Of a stretch of 64,000 bases of DNA, positions 1 through 7,909 are shown piece by piece. Positions within the stretch are counted from its first letter, which is position 1, and each line of letters begins with the position of its first letter. Origin of the DNA: an uncultured Bacilli bacterium (GTDB lineage Bacteria > Bacillota_I > Bacilli_A > RF39 > UBA660); assembly GCA_947626565.1 (NCBI GenBank), contig CANQSQ010000001.1, forward strand, positions 1 through 64,000, read 5' to 3'. Made by a program: the position numbers and the translations under genes. Below the pieces are notes generated by a model. It saw nothing but the letters and a program-made list of their open reading frames with translations. It did no database searches and was not told where the DNA came from.

Positions 1-29
1 CTCCTTTCTACATTTTGTTTGGCATATTA

Positions 30-58
30 ATTATAACATATTTTTAATTATCAGTCAT
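30..58 (-). promoter_or_regulatory. Promoter for a gene left of the window
   Basis: On the minus strand there is an ATGACT -35 box (53-58), a 17-bp spacer and a perfect TATAAT (30-35) preceded by TG, an extended -10. An AGAAAGGAG Shine-Dalgarno lies at the very left edge, so a leftward gene probably starts just outside the window. Confidence 0.6.
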
Positions 59-321
59 CTTGTTGAACACAACTTTTTATAAAATAACTTAGCTGATAAT
101 ACTTCGTGTTTATCTTTATCAATATGGTGTCCTAAGTCATGAAAAGCAGCAATAACATAGATCATATTTAAATCAATATTTTCAAATTGTTTTGCAAAGT
201 CCAAACTTCTTCTAATTACGTATTGTATATGTTCTATTCCATGACCTGAATCATTTTTATCATAAATCGGTAATATATTATTTTCAATATATTCTATTAA
301 TTGCATGTTAATTGAATTCAT
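55..321 (-). pseudogene. Truncated HD-domain phosphohydrolase relic
   Basis: These 88 codons match the front half of small HD-domain metal-dependent phosphohydrolases. A helical lead-in carries GHGIEH (His27, Glu30, His31 region), followed by the diagnostic His61-Asp62 in FHDLGHH and the start of the next helix (KHEVLSAKLF). Family members normally run about 170-200 residues with further metal ligands after this point. Here a TGA stop follows CSTR, and neither other frame restores similarity before the next promoter. I read it as a 3'-truncated relic, although a short functional protein cannot be excluded. An SD-like CGGAGA precedes the ATG. It lies downstream of, and in the same orientation as, the gene at 379-1473. 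Confidence 0.55.
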
Positions 322-378
322 TAGTTAATTTTCTCCGAACTAACATCGTATCTTTTTATTATCTCTTCACTTATAAAG

Positions 379-1473
379 TTACTTATTATTTTCTGCTCTG
401 TTTTTCCAATAATTAATAATAAACTCAACTAATTCATTTGATTGCTTTTTCCAATCATCTGATACATTTTCAAATTTTGAAAATGTGTATCCACTAGAAA
501 TAGAACTTATTTTATCAAGTGGAAAGCCTCCTGATACTCCTAATAAATCACCACTTATTTTAAAATAGTTTTTGGAAAATTTATAGGCAAAACATTTAGT
601 ATTATCATAGATAAATTCTCCTAATAATTCTATTTTATCTGGACTGCCACCAAGTTCTGTTGGATATTCTAACCATCTTATCATATTAGATCTAGCAATA
701 CTTTCTTGAGATACATCATTTAAATAAAGATTATGCATATTAAGTTTTTCCATTATATTATATAGTAACCATAATCTTTCATAGTCTTGTTTTAGCATAT
801 TTAATTTTTCAGCATAAATTTTCAGATGATTAATTGCTTTATATTTAATAATAAAAATATCTGCATTTTCATTATTACCTAAGCGATCTATTTCATCAAT
901 TAAACTACTAATTTCTTTATCATTTAGATAACAAGACATATCAACAATTACTTCTAAATCTTCGTAAACTAAAGGATCTATATCTTGTGTTTTTAAGTGA
1001 TTTAAGATATCTTTTAGCTTCCATTTTGTAGCTTTTATAATTCTATCTTTCATTTCAGCAGTAAAATAATTAAATTTAGGATCATTATTAAGGATAATTA
1101 AAGATACACAATTGGCAATTCCATTATCAACACGTTCATATACAGTCGTTAATGTATTAACTAAAATTTCAAATTTAGCAACAAATAAAGGATAATTTTC
1201 TAAATTCGTTATAAACTCCAATTTATCACAAGTAGATTCTAAAAGCATACAACAAAGCATAAATTTTAATTTGTCATTAGTCTTATATAATTCGTCAATT
1301 AAATAAGGTAATTTTCCCATATCGAATAAATTTATGTTATCACTAAAAATATTGGCAATCCATTGTTTGAAATTATCTTTATCAATGTCAATATCATTAA
1401 CAATTTCTATAATACTATTTTTATCTTCTGGATTAATACCATTTACTTTCTCTATTAATTTTGAAAAATTCAT
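379..1473 (-). CDS. Hypothetical soluble helical protein
   Basis: I do not recognise this 364-residue protein. The ATG at 1473 is preferred over a GTG three codons upstream because GGAGAG sits about 8 nt before it. The sequence is acidic/lysine-rich and apparently all-helical, with no signal peptide or membrane segment and no catalytic motif I can name. Hydrophobic helices with paired Cys (MLCCMLLEST) occur near residue 80. A C-terminal part with Gly/Ser loops (GDLLGVSGGFPLD, SISSGYTFSKF) ends in a Trp-rich helix, suggesting a small sandwich domain after a helical array. It is followed by the HD relic and preceded by an unrelated membrane protein with its own promoter. Function is unknown. 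Confidence 0.6.
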   Translation of the reverse strand: MNFSKLIEKVNGINPEDKNSIIEIVNDIDIDKDNFKQWIANIFSDNINLFDMGKLPYLIDELYKTNDKLKFMLCCMLLESTCDKLEFITNLENYPLFVAKFEILVNTLTTVYERVDNGIANCVSLIILNNDPKFNYFTAEMKDRIIKATKWKLKDILNHLKTQDIDPLVYEDLEVIVDMSCYLNDKEISSLIDEIDRLGNNENADIFIIKYKAINHLKIYAEKLNMLKQDYERLWLLYNIMEKLNMHNLYLNDVSQESIARSNMIRWLEYPTELGGSPDKIELLGEFIYDNTKCFAYKFSKNYFKISGDLLGVSGGFPLDKISSISSGYTFSKFENVSDDWKKQSNELVEFIINYWKNRAENNK

Positions 1474-1569
1474 TATTATCACTCTCCATTTTCATTTTAT
1501 CATTTATTAAATTTTAGGTTTATTTTTAGCAAAAGTATTTATAGACTATTTAGTTATTAATGAAACATA

Positions 1570-2862
1570 TCATTTCTGTGAATATGTATCATTTTCTTTA
1601 TAAATATTTATTGTTAATTCTTCATTTGGAATTGTATAATCATCTCCATAATTATATCCACTAAATATCAACTTAATTGAACCAGCTTCATATTTATCTT
1701 TTATTGTTTGGATACTAGCATAGGACTTATTATTGACTTTAGCATTAAACATTAAATAACTTTTATCATAATATGTGGTTAAAATTTGATCATAATTTAT
1801 AAAATAATCTTTTATAATTTTTATTATTTCTTCCTTATTATAATCTTCTTTCGTAATATTGAAGCTATCAATTTTATAACTACAATTTTTCAATAAATTA
1901 TCGATGTTATTAGAATCTTTTATGTCGAATTTATCAATGCTACTATTTAACTCAAGATATTCAGGAAATTTATAATATTGATTTAAATAATTACTTAATT
2001 TATCATTTAAATCGTTTTCATCTATAAAATCTTCATAAAAAGAATTGGATGTAATCTTTGTTCTCTTTTCATTTAAACTTAACTCAAATGTCTCTTTTAA
2101 AAGAGGGGTTTTTATTTCATAGTTTGTTGAAATTCTAGAAGGTTTTATTATTTCCATATTATTATAGTATTTCTCACCAAATTCATCTTTTAAATAATTT
2201 TCAATAATAATTTTATCTTGATTGTAAGTTGTATTTAAATTATTTTTACTATTAATTAAATGTATAATTGATGGTACTATCAATAATAGTAACAGAATAA
2301 TTATAGTAACCTTTAATACTTTTCTTTGGATATCTGAAAAAATTTTATATTTTTTTATAGTGTAGATAATCTGAAAAATTAACAATATTGGATAAATGGG
2401 AACTATGGAAAGACTTACAAAAGCTATTATTATGGCCGTAAAACCATAATAAGTTGAAGTACTGGAGAAAAAACCAAGTTCTATTCCAAATATACAAGAA
2501 TATATAAGATATAAATATGGAAGGAAACTAATTATATACAAAACAAATAATTTATTAATCTTCTTAGGTTTTGGACTAGCTTCTAATGTATTATCTTTTT
2601 TCTTGCTTGATTTGTCTAATAAATAATAAATTGGATACCCTACACAAAATATCGCTAAAATTATAAAAATGATATTTAAATTGCCTATTATTTCATGCCA
2701 GACATTAGTAAGAGGTTCAAATAAAGCATATAAATCTAAGTATCCATTGTTGATACTATCATAACATAAATTAAAAATACCCATTACTAAAAATATTAAA
2801 TAAGGAAATATTGATAAAAGTAATAATATTGTTTTTATTTTTCTTTTAGAATTTTTTTCCAT
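1570..2862 (-). CDS. Polytopic membrane protein with extracytoplasmic C-terminal domain, unknown function
   Basis: This 430-residue protein has a short basic N terminus (MEKNSKRKIK) followed by about six hydrophobic segments within residues 11-205, with Lys-rich cytoplasmic loops (KSSKKKDN near 85). About 225 polar residues follow, rich in Asn/Asp/Lys and Tyr, with no further membrane segment. No enzyme or transporter signature is visible. The topology is that of a membrane-anchored sensor or surface protein, but that is inference. GGAGAT precedes the ATG. A TATAAT lies about 25 nt upstream of the start, so it is probably a single-gene transcript. Confidence 0.6.
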   Translation of the reverse strand: MEKNSKRKIKTILLLLSIFPYLIFLVMGIFNLCYDSINNGYLDLYALFEPLTNVWHEIIGNLNIIFIILAIFCVGYPIYYLLDKSSKKKDNTLEASPKPKKINKLFVLYIISFLPYLYLIYSCIFGIELGFFSSTSTYYGFTAIIIAFVSLSIVPIYPILLIFQIIYTIKKYKIFSDIQRKVLKVTIIILLLLLIVPSIIHLINSKNNLNTTYNQDKIIIENYLKDEFGEKYYNNMEIIKPSRISTNYEIKTPLLKETFELSLNEKRTKITSNSFYEDFIDENDLNDKLSNYLNQYYKFPEYLELNSSIDKFDIKDSNNIDNLLKNCSYKIDSFNITKEDYNKEEIIKIIKDYFINYDQILTTYYDKSYLMFNAKVNNKSYASIQTIKDKYEAGSIKLIFSGYNYGDDYTIPNEELTINIYKENDTYSQK

Positions 2863-3161
2863 AAACTATCTCCATATACTATGGACATTATATCATTTTA
2901 TAAAAAAAATTCCTATATTTGTACTTGAAATAATTTAAAAGTATTACAATATATTTCAGCTTTATTTAGAGATGATTTTTATTTCAATAAAAAACCTAGG
3001 ATTTTTTGATATACTGTCAAAATTCCTAGGTATTAATTATATTATTAAAAATAGCATGAGTATCAAAATTTATAAAGCTATTTCGAATGAATCACCTTAA
3101 TTAACTAAGGTTGTATATTTTAGGTAAAAAGGCAAATTAATTAGACAATCTCTAAATAATT
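2863..3161. other. Intergenic region with promoter and terminator only
   Basis: About 300 bp without a gene. I see the minus-strand promoter for the membrane protein (TATAAT at 2887-2892 with an extended TG), the terminator of the GNAT gene (2983-3033) and a small palindrome ACCTTA-n6-TAAGGT near 3094-3111 of unknown role. No convincing small ORF with a Shine-Dalgarno was found. Confidence 0.5.
2983..3033 (-). terminator. Intrinsic terminator of the ABC/GNAT operon
   Basis: An 8-bp stem, ACCTAGGA (rightmost, 3024-3031) with TCCTAGGT (2994-3001), is extended by an A/T tract. On the minus strand it is followed by a run of Ts. It lies downstream of the GNAT gene and ends the leftward operon. 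Confidence 0.75.
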
Positions 3162-3746
3162 TTATCTTGTTTTTTTTATGTTATTCTCATATTTTTCTTT
3201 GCCTTTTTCTAAGGCTTCTTCGACATTAATCCAATATCTTTGAATAAGTTCTCCATCTGTTGAATCTATGATTTCATTTTCTAATACTCCGCAATTATTT
3301 TGTATTGTTTTAGCAGAACCTATGTTGTCCTTGTTACAAGTAAGTAATACTTTTTCAAGACCTTTTTCTTTACAAAATTTTAAGGCACAATATAATTGAT
3401 AGGAATTATACCCTTTTTTTCGTTCAGTTGGTCTTACACCATATCCAATATGTCCTCCATGTTCTAACAAAGCAGCATTTAAAGCTAATCTAATATTAAT
3501 TATTCCCAATAATTTATTATCACTTTTTCTTATGAGAAAAAATGTTTCAGCTGGTACTTTTTCACCAATGTTAGTTCTAGTTCTATCCTCTTCTAATTTT
3601 TTTAACCAGCCATCATAATCGCCAATATAGCGATTTAGTCCACCAACACCATTAATAGCAGAATTATAATCATTAAATTCTTGAATATATTCATATGCTT
3701 GTTGTTCATAGTCTTTAGTGGGTCTTATAAAATTTAAATCTTTCAT
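3162..3746 (-). CDS. GNAT-family N-acetyltransferase
   Basis: 194 residues. The pattern is that of the small GNAT group typified by COG3981. An N-terminal helical region is followed by FFLIRKSDNKLLGIINIR (beta-4), then the acetyl-CoA region GHIGYGVRPTERKKGYNSYQL near 98-118, and the late strand KVLLTCNKDNIGSAKTIQNNCGVLENE. The usual Q/R-x-x-G-x-G/A loop reads RKKGYN, so its last Gly/Ala is replaced by Asn. It is the last gene of a four-gene leftward operon, 14 nt after an ABC permease, with AGGAGG before the ATG. Pairing with an exporter could indicate modification and export of a toxic small molecule, but the substrate is unknown. Confidence 0.85.
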   Translation of the reverse strand: MKDLNFIRPTKDYEQQAYEYIQEFNDYNSAINGVGGLNRYIGDYDGWLKKLEEDRTRTNIGEKVPAETFFLIRKSDNKLLGIINIRLALNAALLEHGGHIGYGVRPTERKKGYNSYQLYCALKFCKEKGLEKVLLTCNKDNIGSAKTIQNNCGVLENEIIDSTDGELIQRYWINVEEALEKGKEKYENNIKKTR

Positions 3747-3760
3747 TTTTTCCTCCTTTA

Positions 3761-4555
3761 CTATATTCTGGCACTCATCAAATTGCTTGATGAATACTTT
3801 TTTATACCCTCATAAAAAATTACATAGGCTAAAATAACTAATATTAAACATACACTGATATTTATTATTAGTAAATGGGGATTAAATTCAATTAAAACTT
3901 TAATTGGTATATAATTAGCAATTCCAACAGGAATTAAAGTGAATAATAACCATTTTGTAATTCCTTTAAATATACCGTCTGGATATGTTGCGAAGTTAGT
4001 CATTAAACTATTTCCAACATCGGAAATCATATCGGCATTATTGAACCAAAAACTTAAACTATTTAATATTACGGAAATGGCAGTTAACATAATTCCACCA
4101 GTAAGACAAAAGAAAAGGTAAAGAATAAATGTTGTAATATTAAAGCCATAAATAAAATAAACAATTAGAGCAAATAATATATCTCCTAATGCTGAAACTT
4201 CAATATCTGATGTTATTGTAGATAATAAAATATTTTTGGGTTGAACAATATAGGCATCTAGTTTTCCACTATTGATTGTATCAGATAAGGTAAATGACTT
4301 TTTAAAGAAAAATCTTGATATACCGTAAGTACCGGCGGCAACTCCCCAAAGAAGTAAGACCTGTTTAAAAGTATAACCACCCATGTTATCTTTAATTGAA
4401 AATAAGACAATCCACTGAATAATCATACAAGAATTATTTAATATCATAAAAAATATATTTGATAAAAAAGTAGCCTTATTTAAGAGTTCTCTTACAAGAG
4501 CATATTTAATAGAAAGTCTAGTTACTTTCCATTGATTTTTAACCTCCGTTAACAT
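3761..4555 (-). CDS. ABC-2 type permease, second subunit
   Basis: 264 residues with about six hydrophobic segments, including an amphipathic N-terminal helix (KVTRLSIKYALVRELLNKATFLSNIFFM) typical of the permeases that pair with drug/viologen-type ABC-2 exporters (COG4587/COG3694 group). The internal IVQPKNILLSTITSDIE and GGIMLTAISVILNSLSFWF segments fit this family. It overlaps the end of the upstream permease by 17 nt, implying translational coupling. The ATG at 4555 has only a weak AGGGGTG further upstream. A stronger GGAGG lies just inside the reading frame and leads to an out-of-frame ATG. Together with 4539-5330 it forms a heterodimeric channel. Confidence 0.85.
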   Translation of the reverse strand: MLTEVKNQWKVTRLSIKYALVRELLNKATFLSNIFFMILNNSCMIIQWIVLFSIKDNMGGYTFKQVLLLWGVAAGTYGISRFFFKKSFTLSDTINSGKLDAYIVQPKNILLSTITSDIEVSALGDILFALIVYFIYGFNITTFILYLFFCLTGGIMLTAISVILNSLSFWFNNADMISDVGNSLMTNFATYPDGIFKGITKWLLFTLIPVGIANYIPIKVLIEFNPHLLIINISVCLILVILAYVIFYEGIKKYSSSNLMSARI

Positions 4556-5330
4556 TTATTTTCTTCACCCCTTTCTTATATATTAAATAACAAATACCAT
4601 AAGCAATTATGATATATACTATTTGAGCTAAAATTATACTTATGGCTTTATCCCAAGAGAAATCAACAAACAATTTTGCTGGTCCATAACTTACTACATA
4701 AACAGGACTAAAATTTAGGATTTTTTGAATGATATTAGGAAAATATTCTATGGGAAAAATTGTTCCTAATACTAATATTATTTTACTATATACCCAGTAA
4801 AATGGTCCTGAGTCTTCAATAAAGAAAGAAATTAATCCTATACTTGTTATAAGTAAAATACTAATAGTAGTTGCTAAAATGGAAGTAATTAAAACTACCA
4901 CTATATTTATTAGAGTTAATTTAGGAAAACTTCCAAGAAATAATAAACCGGTAAGCATACCTAAAAATGTATAAATCAAACCTTTTATAAAAATATCACC
5001 AAGATGTGTAGACAAACAATAACCAATGTAATTATATGGTTTGTTAATATTATAAGTAATATTTCCACTTCTTACATCTTGACTAATTTTATGACAGATT
5101 TTTCTTCCACCAAGTGTCATCCATAATATTTCGGTAATTATTACATACCAAGTCATTTGAGTCATATTGTAACCATTAATAAGTTCATTAGGATCACTAT
5201 ATAAATATTTCCATAAGTTAAATAAAATAAATAACATTATGAAATTACCAATGAAGCCAAATATTATATTAAAAACATATTGCAAATTACTCATTATTTG
5301 TGTTTTTATGATAAATAAGTATTTTCTCAT
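4539..5330 (-). CDS. ABC-2 type permease, first subunit
   Basis: 263 residues, about six membrane segments. The N terminus (MRKYLFIIKTQIMSNLQYVFNIIFGFIGN) and the sequence MTLGGRKICHKISQDVRSGNITYNINKPYNY match the N-terminal half of the COG3694/COG4587 exporter permeases, where the charged loop is thought to contact the ATPase. The start is 5 nt after the ATPase stop, with AAGGA inside the end of that gene. It is paired with the permease immediately downstream and driven by the ATPase at 5335-6315. The exported substrate is not evident. Confidence 0.85.
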   Translation of the reverse strand: MRKYLFIIKTQIMSNLQYVFNIIFGFIGNFIMLFILFNLWKYLYSDPNELINGYNMTQMTWYVIITEILWMTLGGRKICHKISQDVRSGNITYNINKPYNYIGYCLSTHLGDIFIKGLIYTFLGMLTGLLFLGSFPKLTLINIVVVLITSILATTISILLITSIGLISFFIEDSGPFYWVYSKIILVLGTIFPIEYFPNIIQKILNFSPVYVVSYGPAKLFVDFSWDKAISIILAQIVYIIIAYGICYLIYKKGVKKINVNGG

Positions 5331-5334
5331 ATTA

Positions 5335-6315
5335 CTAATCCTTCTTATTTTTATAGATATTACTTATTATATCTTCAAGGGGAATATTAGATATATTTAT
5401 ATCTATTATATTATCTGGATTTAACAATTTTAGAGCATCAGCAACACTTCTTTTAGTTGTATCAACTTCAATTTTTAAGTTATATCCTTTGTCTTTAATT
5501 ATAGTGATTCCATCTTCATCATCAAGATTGACTCTTTCTTTCATTTTAGCTTCGACTATTTTCTTATTCAAATAGTGATATTTCAAGTTTTCCATAGTGT
5601 CATCAAGCACAACTTGACCATCATTAATAATAATTACCCTTTTACACAATTTTTCTATATCACCAACATCGTGGCTTGTTAAGAAAATTGTGGTTTTATA
5701 TTCTTTATTCATTCTTTTTATTAAAGTTCTAATATTTTCTTTGACAACAGGATCTAAACCAATTGTAGGCTCATCTAAGAACAATACTTTAGGTTCATGA
5801 ATTAGGGAAGCAACAATTTCACATCTGATTCTTTGTCCTAATGATAAGTTTCTAACTGGAGTATTTATAAATTCATCCAATTCAAATAGCATTTGTAATT
5901 CAGCAATTTTTTTCTCTACTATTGGTTCAGGTATATCATATATTGCTCCAAAAAACTTAAAATTATCATAAGGAGTTAAGTGTGTCCATAATTGTTCTTT
6001 TTGTCCAAATACTGTGCCAATCTCATAAGATAATTTTTTTCTATCTTTTGCCGGGTCATATTCTAAAACTTTTATGGTACCTTTATCAGGATACAAAATA
6101 CTGGTCATCATTTTTATGGTTGTACTTTTACCAGCGCCATTTGGTCCTATGAAGGCAATTATTTCCCCTTTTTCAACTTCAAAATTAATATTTTTTACAG
6201 CTTTTACTATTTTATATTTAGGTTTTATAATTGATTTTAAACTACCTTTTAGTCCCTTTTCTTTTATTTTAACTTTAAAATTTTTAGATAAATTTTTTAC
6301 TTCAATTATTGCCAT
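5335..6315 (-). CDS. ABC exporter ATP-binding subunit
   Basis: A 326-residue cytoplasmic ATPase. Walker A is GPNGAGKST near residue 57, the Q-loop lies in GTVFGQKEQLW, the signature is LSLGQRIR, Walker B is VLFLDEPTIGLD and the H-loop is LTSHDVGD. About 90 residues follow the nucleotide-binding domain and include a DDEDG loop, typical of this exporter subfamily (COG4586). The long N-terminal stretch before Walker A (KIKEKGLKGSLKSIIKPKYK) is also characteristic. It is the first gene of the operon, with GGAG 10 nt before the ATG. The known relatives export viologens or lipophilic drugs. The actual role here is inference. Confidence 0.9.
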   Translation of the reverse strand: MAIIEVKNLSKNFKVKIKEKGLKGSLKSIIKPKYKIVKAVKNINFEVEKGEIIAFIGPNGAGKSTTIKMMTSILYPDKGTIKVLEYDPAKDRKKLSYEIGTVFGQKEQLWTHLTPYDNFKFFGAIYDIPEPIVEKKIAELQMLFELDEFINTPVRNLSLGQRIRCEIVASLIHEPKVLFLDEPTIGLDPVVKENIRTLIKRMNKEYKTTIFLTSHDVGDIEKLCKRVIIINDGQVVLDDTMENLKYHYLNKKIVEAKMKERVNLDDEDGITIIKDKGYNLKIEVDTTKRSVADALKLLNPDNIIDINISNIPLEDIISNIYKNKKD

Positions 6316-6371
6316 AAGTATTACACTCCTTTATGTTTCTTTGTCAATTTTTGCTATTATTTAATAAAATT

Positions 6372-6377
6372 ATTGTA
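6372..6377 (-). promoter_or_regulatory. Probable -10 box of the ABC/GNAT operon
   Basis: A TACAAT hexamer on the minus strand lies about 55 nt upstream of the ATPase start, between the terminator of the preceding gene and the SD. No good -35 is visible at 16-18 bp, so the assignment is tentative. Confidence 0.35.
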
Positions 6378-6407
6378 CTATATTTTCTCTTTTTTTATAC
6401 ATACATA

Positions 6408-6456
6408 AATAAAAAATCACAGCGCCATTTTAGTAATTGATAATGACTCTGTGATT
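6408..6456 (-). terminator. Intrinsic terminator after the Spo0A-C-like gene
   Basis: On the minus strand AATCACAG (6449-6456) pairs perfectly with CTGTGATT (6415-6422) across a 26-nt loop and is followed by TTTTATTT. It separates the 6500-7117 gene from the ABC operon. Confidence 0.7.
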
Positions 6457-6499
6457 ATACTTAGATATTAGAATCTAATTTAAAAATAATTTATAAACA

Positions 6500-7117
6500 T
6501 TACTTTATACTTGCTTTTAGTTTTATATCATTAGGAATATTAGATAATTTTTTTACAACAGGTGGATGTACTTCTTTCTTAGCACAAAGACCTAAAGTAT
6601 ATGTAGCCAGTTGAAATGCTTGTAAACCATAATTTTGTTCTGTAGGATTTGCTCCAAAAATTTGATATGACAAATTGGAATCTGCTTTTTCAAAATCTAT
6701 TTTTTCGATAGCTTGTTGGATATAAAGATGGAATGATTTAAGTCCCATTTCCAAATATTCAACAGCAACATTACGATAAATTTGTGAAAATCCATCATTT
6801 AGTTGTGCAAGTAAATCCCTACATCTATCCATATCAGTTCTTTTGCCGGTTACGCCTTCTAGAGAATCACAAACTTCTGCGATTACCCATTTGTATAGGT
6901 ATGTACCTAATTCATCCATAGGATAACCTAATCCCTCTAACATAGATAATATATTCATAGATCTAGAATCATTATCTGACAATTCTTGTTTTTCACCAGC
7001 TTTAAATTTTGCATATTTTTCTATATCTTGATTAGCAAGATAGGTTGCAAAACTGGTACCCTGCAAAAACATTAAAAATTGTTCGTTTTGAGAATATTCC
7101 TCATTTCTTTTTAGCAT
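6500..7117 (-). CDS. Spo0A C-terminal-like domain protein lacking a receiver domain
   Basis: 205 residues. The part from about residue 52 onward follows the order of conserved features of the Spo0A effector domain. NILSMLEGLGYPMDELGTYLY resembles the SIIHEIGVPAHIKGYLYL helix pair, IYRNVAVEYLEMG resembles LYPxIAxxFxT, YIQQAIEKI resembles IRHAIE, and IFGxxPTEQNY resembles the LFGY...KPTNSEF tail. The Arg-rich recognition residues of Spo0A are not preserved, and there is no phospho-acceptor receiver domain. I therefore call it a divergent Spo0A-C-like helical domain of unknown activity, possibly DNA- or protein-binding. It is monocistronic, has a strong GGGGGAGAG Shine-Dalgarno and sits behind the structured leader at 7118-7303. 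The assignment is by pattern recognition only. Confidence 0.5.
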   Translation of the reverse strand: MLKRNEEYSQNEQFLMFLQGTSFATYLANQDIEKYAKFKAGEKQELSDNDSRSMNILSMLEGLGYPMDELGTYLYKWVIAEVCDSLEGVTGKRTDMDRCRDLLAQLNDGFSQIYRNVAVEYLEMGLKSFHLYIQQAIEKIDFEKADSNLSYQIFGANPTEQNYGLQAFQLATYTLGLCAKKEVHPPVVKKLSNIPNDIKLKASIK

Positions 7118-7268
7118 ATTTCTCTCCCCCTATTTATTCGTGATTTTTTATAAAAAAAGCCACGAACTTTTAATTATTCGTGACTCCAATTATTGCAATT
7201 GTGTAGGCATTGCCCGAGATAGCTCGCGGGAATTATTTTAAAATAATTTGCTTATATCTCCTCACTTG
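7118..7268 (-). ncRNA. Structured leader / small RNA with terminator-antiterminator arrangement
   Basis: Transcription from the 7276-7303 promoter would give about 115 nt of structured RNA ending in an intrinsic terminator, then the SD of the 6500-7117 gene. Visible elements are an 18-nt A/T palindrome, a CCCGCGAGCTATCTCGGG hairpin, and a GAGATA...TATCTC pairing that competes with it. A terminator stem GTCACGAA/TTCGTGGC with T7 lies at 7152-7184. A second copy of TCACGAATAA lies at 7136-7145, so the TTCGTG strand can pair either upstream (terminator) or downstream (antiterminator that buries the T-tract). It matches no riboswitch class I know. The TnpB relic is on its 5' side in the same orientation, so it could alternatively be a remnant IS605 right end/omega-RNA. 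Confidence 0.5.
7152..7184 (-). terminator. Intrinsic terminator inside the leader
   Basis: An 8-bp stem (GTCACGAA / TTCGTGGC) with a 10-nt loop is followed by seven Ts on the minus strand. It lies between a consensus promoter and the SD of the gene it precedes, the position expected of an attenuator. Confidence 0.75.
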
Positions 7269-7275
7269 ACACTAT

Positions 7276-7303
7276 ATTATACACTTTTTTTTAAAATTGT
7301 CAA
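7276..7303 (-). promoter_or_regulatory. Consensus sigma-A promoter of the structured leader
   Basis: Perfect TTGACA (7298-7303), 16-bp spacer and perfect TATAAT (7276-7281) on the minus strand. This is one of the strongest-looking promoters in the window and drives the leader and the 6500-7117 gene. Confidence 0.85.
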
Positions 7304-7340
7304 GTATCTTATGAAATAAAGGGCTCTTTTATATAGTAAA

Positions 7341-7535
7341 TTAAATCTTATAAATAGTAGTTCTTTTTACTTTTTTAATATCTATAAAATTAAGTTTAAT
7401 CTTATTTTCAATGTAGTATATTTCAGAACAAAGTGATTTATAAATAAATCGACTACAACCAATACACTTGTTAATAAATATTTTTTGTTCATCTGCTGGA
7501 TATAATCGAAACATATATGCTCTATTTATTAACAT
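7341..7535 (-). pseudogene. IS200/IS605-family TnpB N-terminal remnant
   Basis: The first ~45 residues from the ATG at 7535 (MLINRAYMFRLYPADEQKIF, then INKCIGCSRFIYKSL) are a clear match to the N-terminal helix-turn-helix/beta start of TnpB (OrfB), the RNA-guided nuclease of IS605/IS607 elements. After about residue 48 the similarity stops, and a stop codon follows at residue 64. Full TnpB proteins are about 350-450 residues, so all RuvC catalytic residues and the zinc finger are gone. GAGGGT precedes the start. No tnpA is present. It is a deletion relic, and the structured region to its 3' side may be a leftover of the element's right end. Confidence 0.8.
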
Positions 7536-7663
7536 CTTACTACCCTCTCGCAACAATTATGTTATATATTGTAATTCAAGCCTATGTTTTTGTCATTATT
7601 AAATTTATTTTTTATAGCAAATTCCTTGTAAATAAAAAAATGATAATATTTATCCTCTATATA

Positions 7664-7909
7664 TTATTCATTTTTATCTCTGATGCCTTTTTGGAATTCT
7701 TCTATATAATATTTTATTGGATGAATTGTACCACATATATGATATGATCCATCATCACCTATTATAATGCCTCCAATTTCTCTTTGGTTATAATTTAGAT
7801 AAAAAATATCAGCATTTTCGCCAATTTTTTCGGTTTCAAATTCTTCAGCTTCAAAACCTAAATCCTTATATACTTTTTTGGCAATTGCTTTTTTTTCTTC
7901 CATAGTCAT
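7664..7909 (-). CDS. Small hypothetical protein
   Basis: An 81-residue soluble protein that I do not recognise. It starts at the ATG at 7909, chosen because AAGGAG is 8 nt upstream. The GTG three codons earlier falls in the SD. An N-terminal Lys-rich helix (EEKKAIAKKVYKDLG) is followed by an alternating region with IGGIIIGDDGSYHICGTIHP, which reads as a small beta hairpin around a Gly-Asp-Asp turn, and a final helix. A consensus-like promoter lies at 8013-8041, leaving a leader of about 95 nt. It is monocistronic and directly downstream of thrS in the same direction. Confidence 0.65.
   Translation of the reverse strand: MTMEEKKAIAKKVYKDLGFEAEEFETEKIGENADIFYLNYNQREIGGIIIGDDGSYHICGTIHPIKYYIEEFQKGIRDKNE

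Noticed and set aside
2994..3031. ACCTAGGA...TCCTAGGT inverted repeat considered as an insertion-element end
   Set aside because: The repeat is only 8 bp with a T-tract on the minus strand right after a gene, and there is no transposase or target duplication. It is explained by a terminator.
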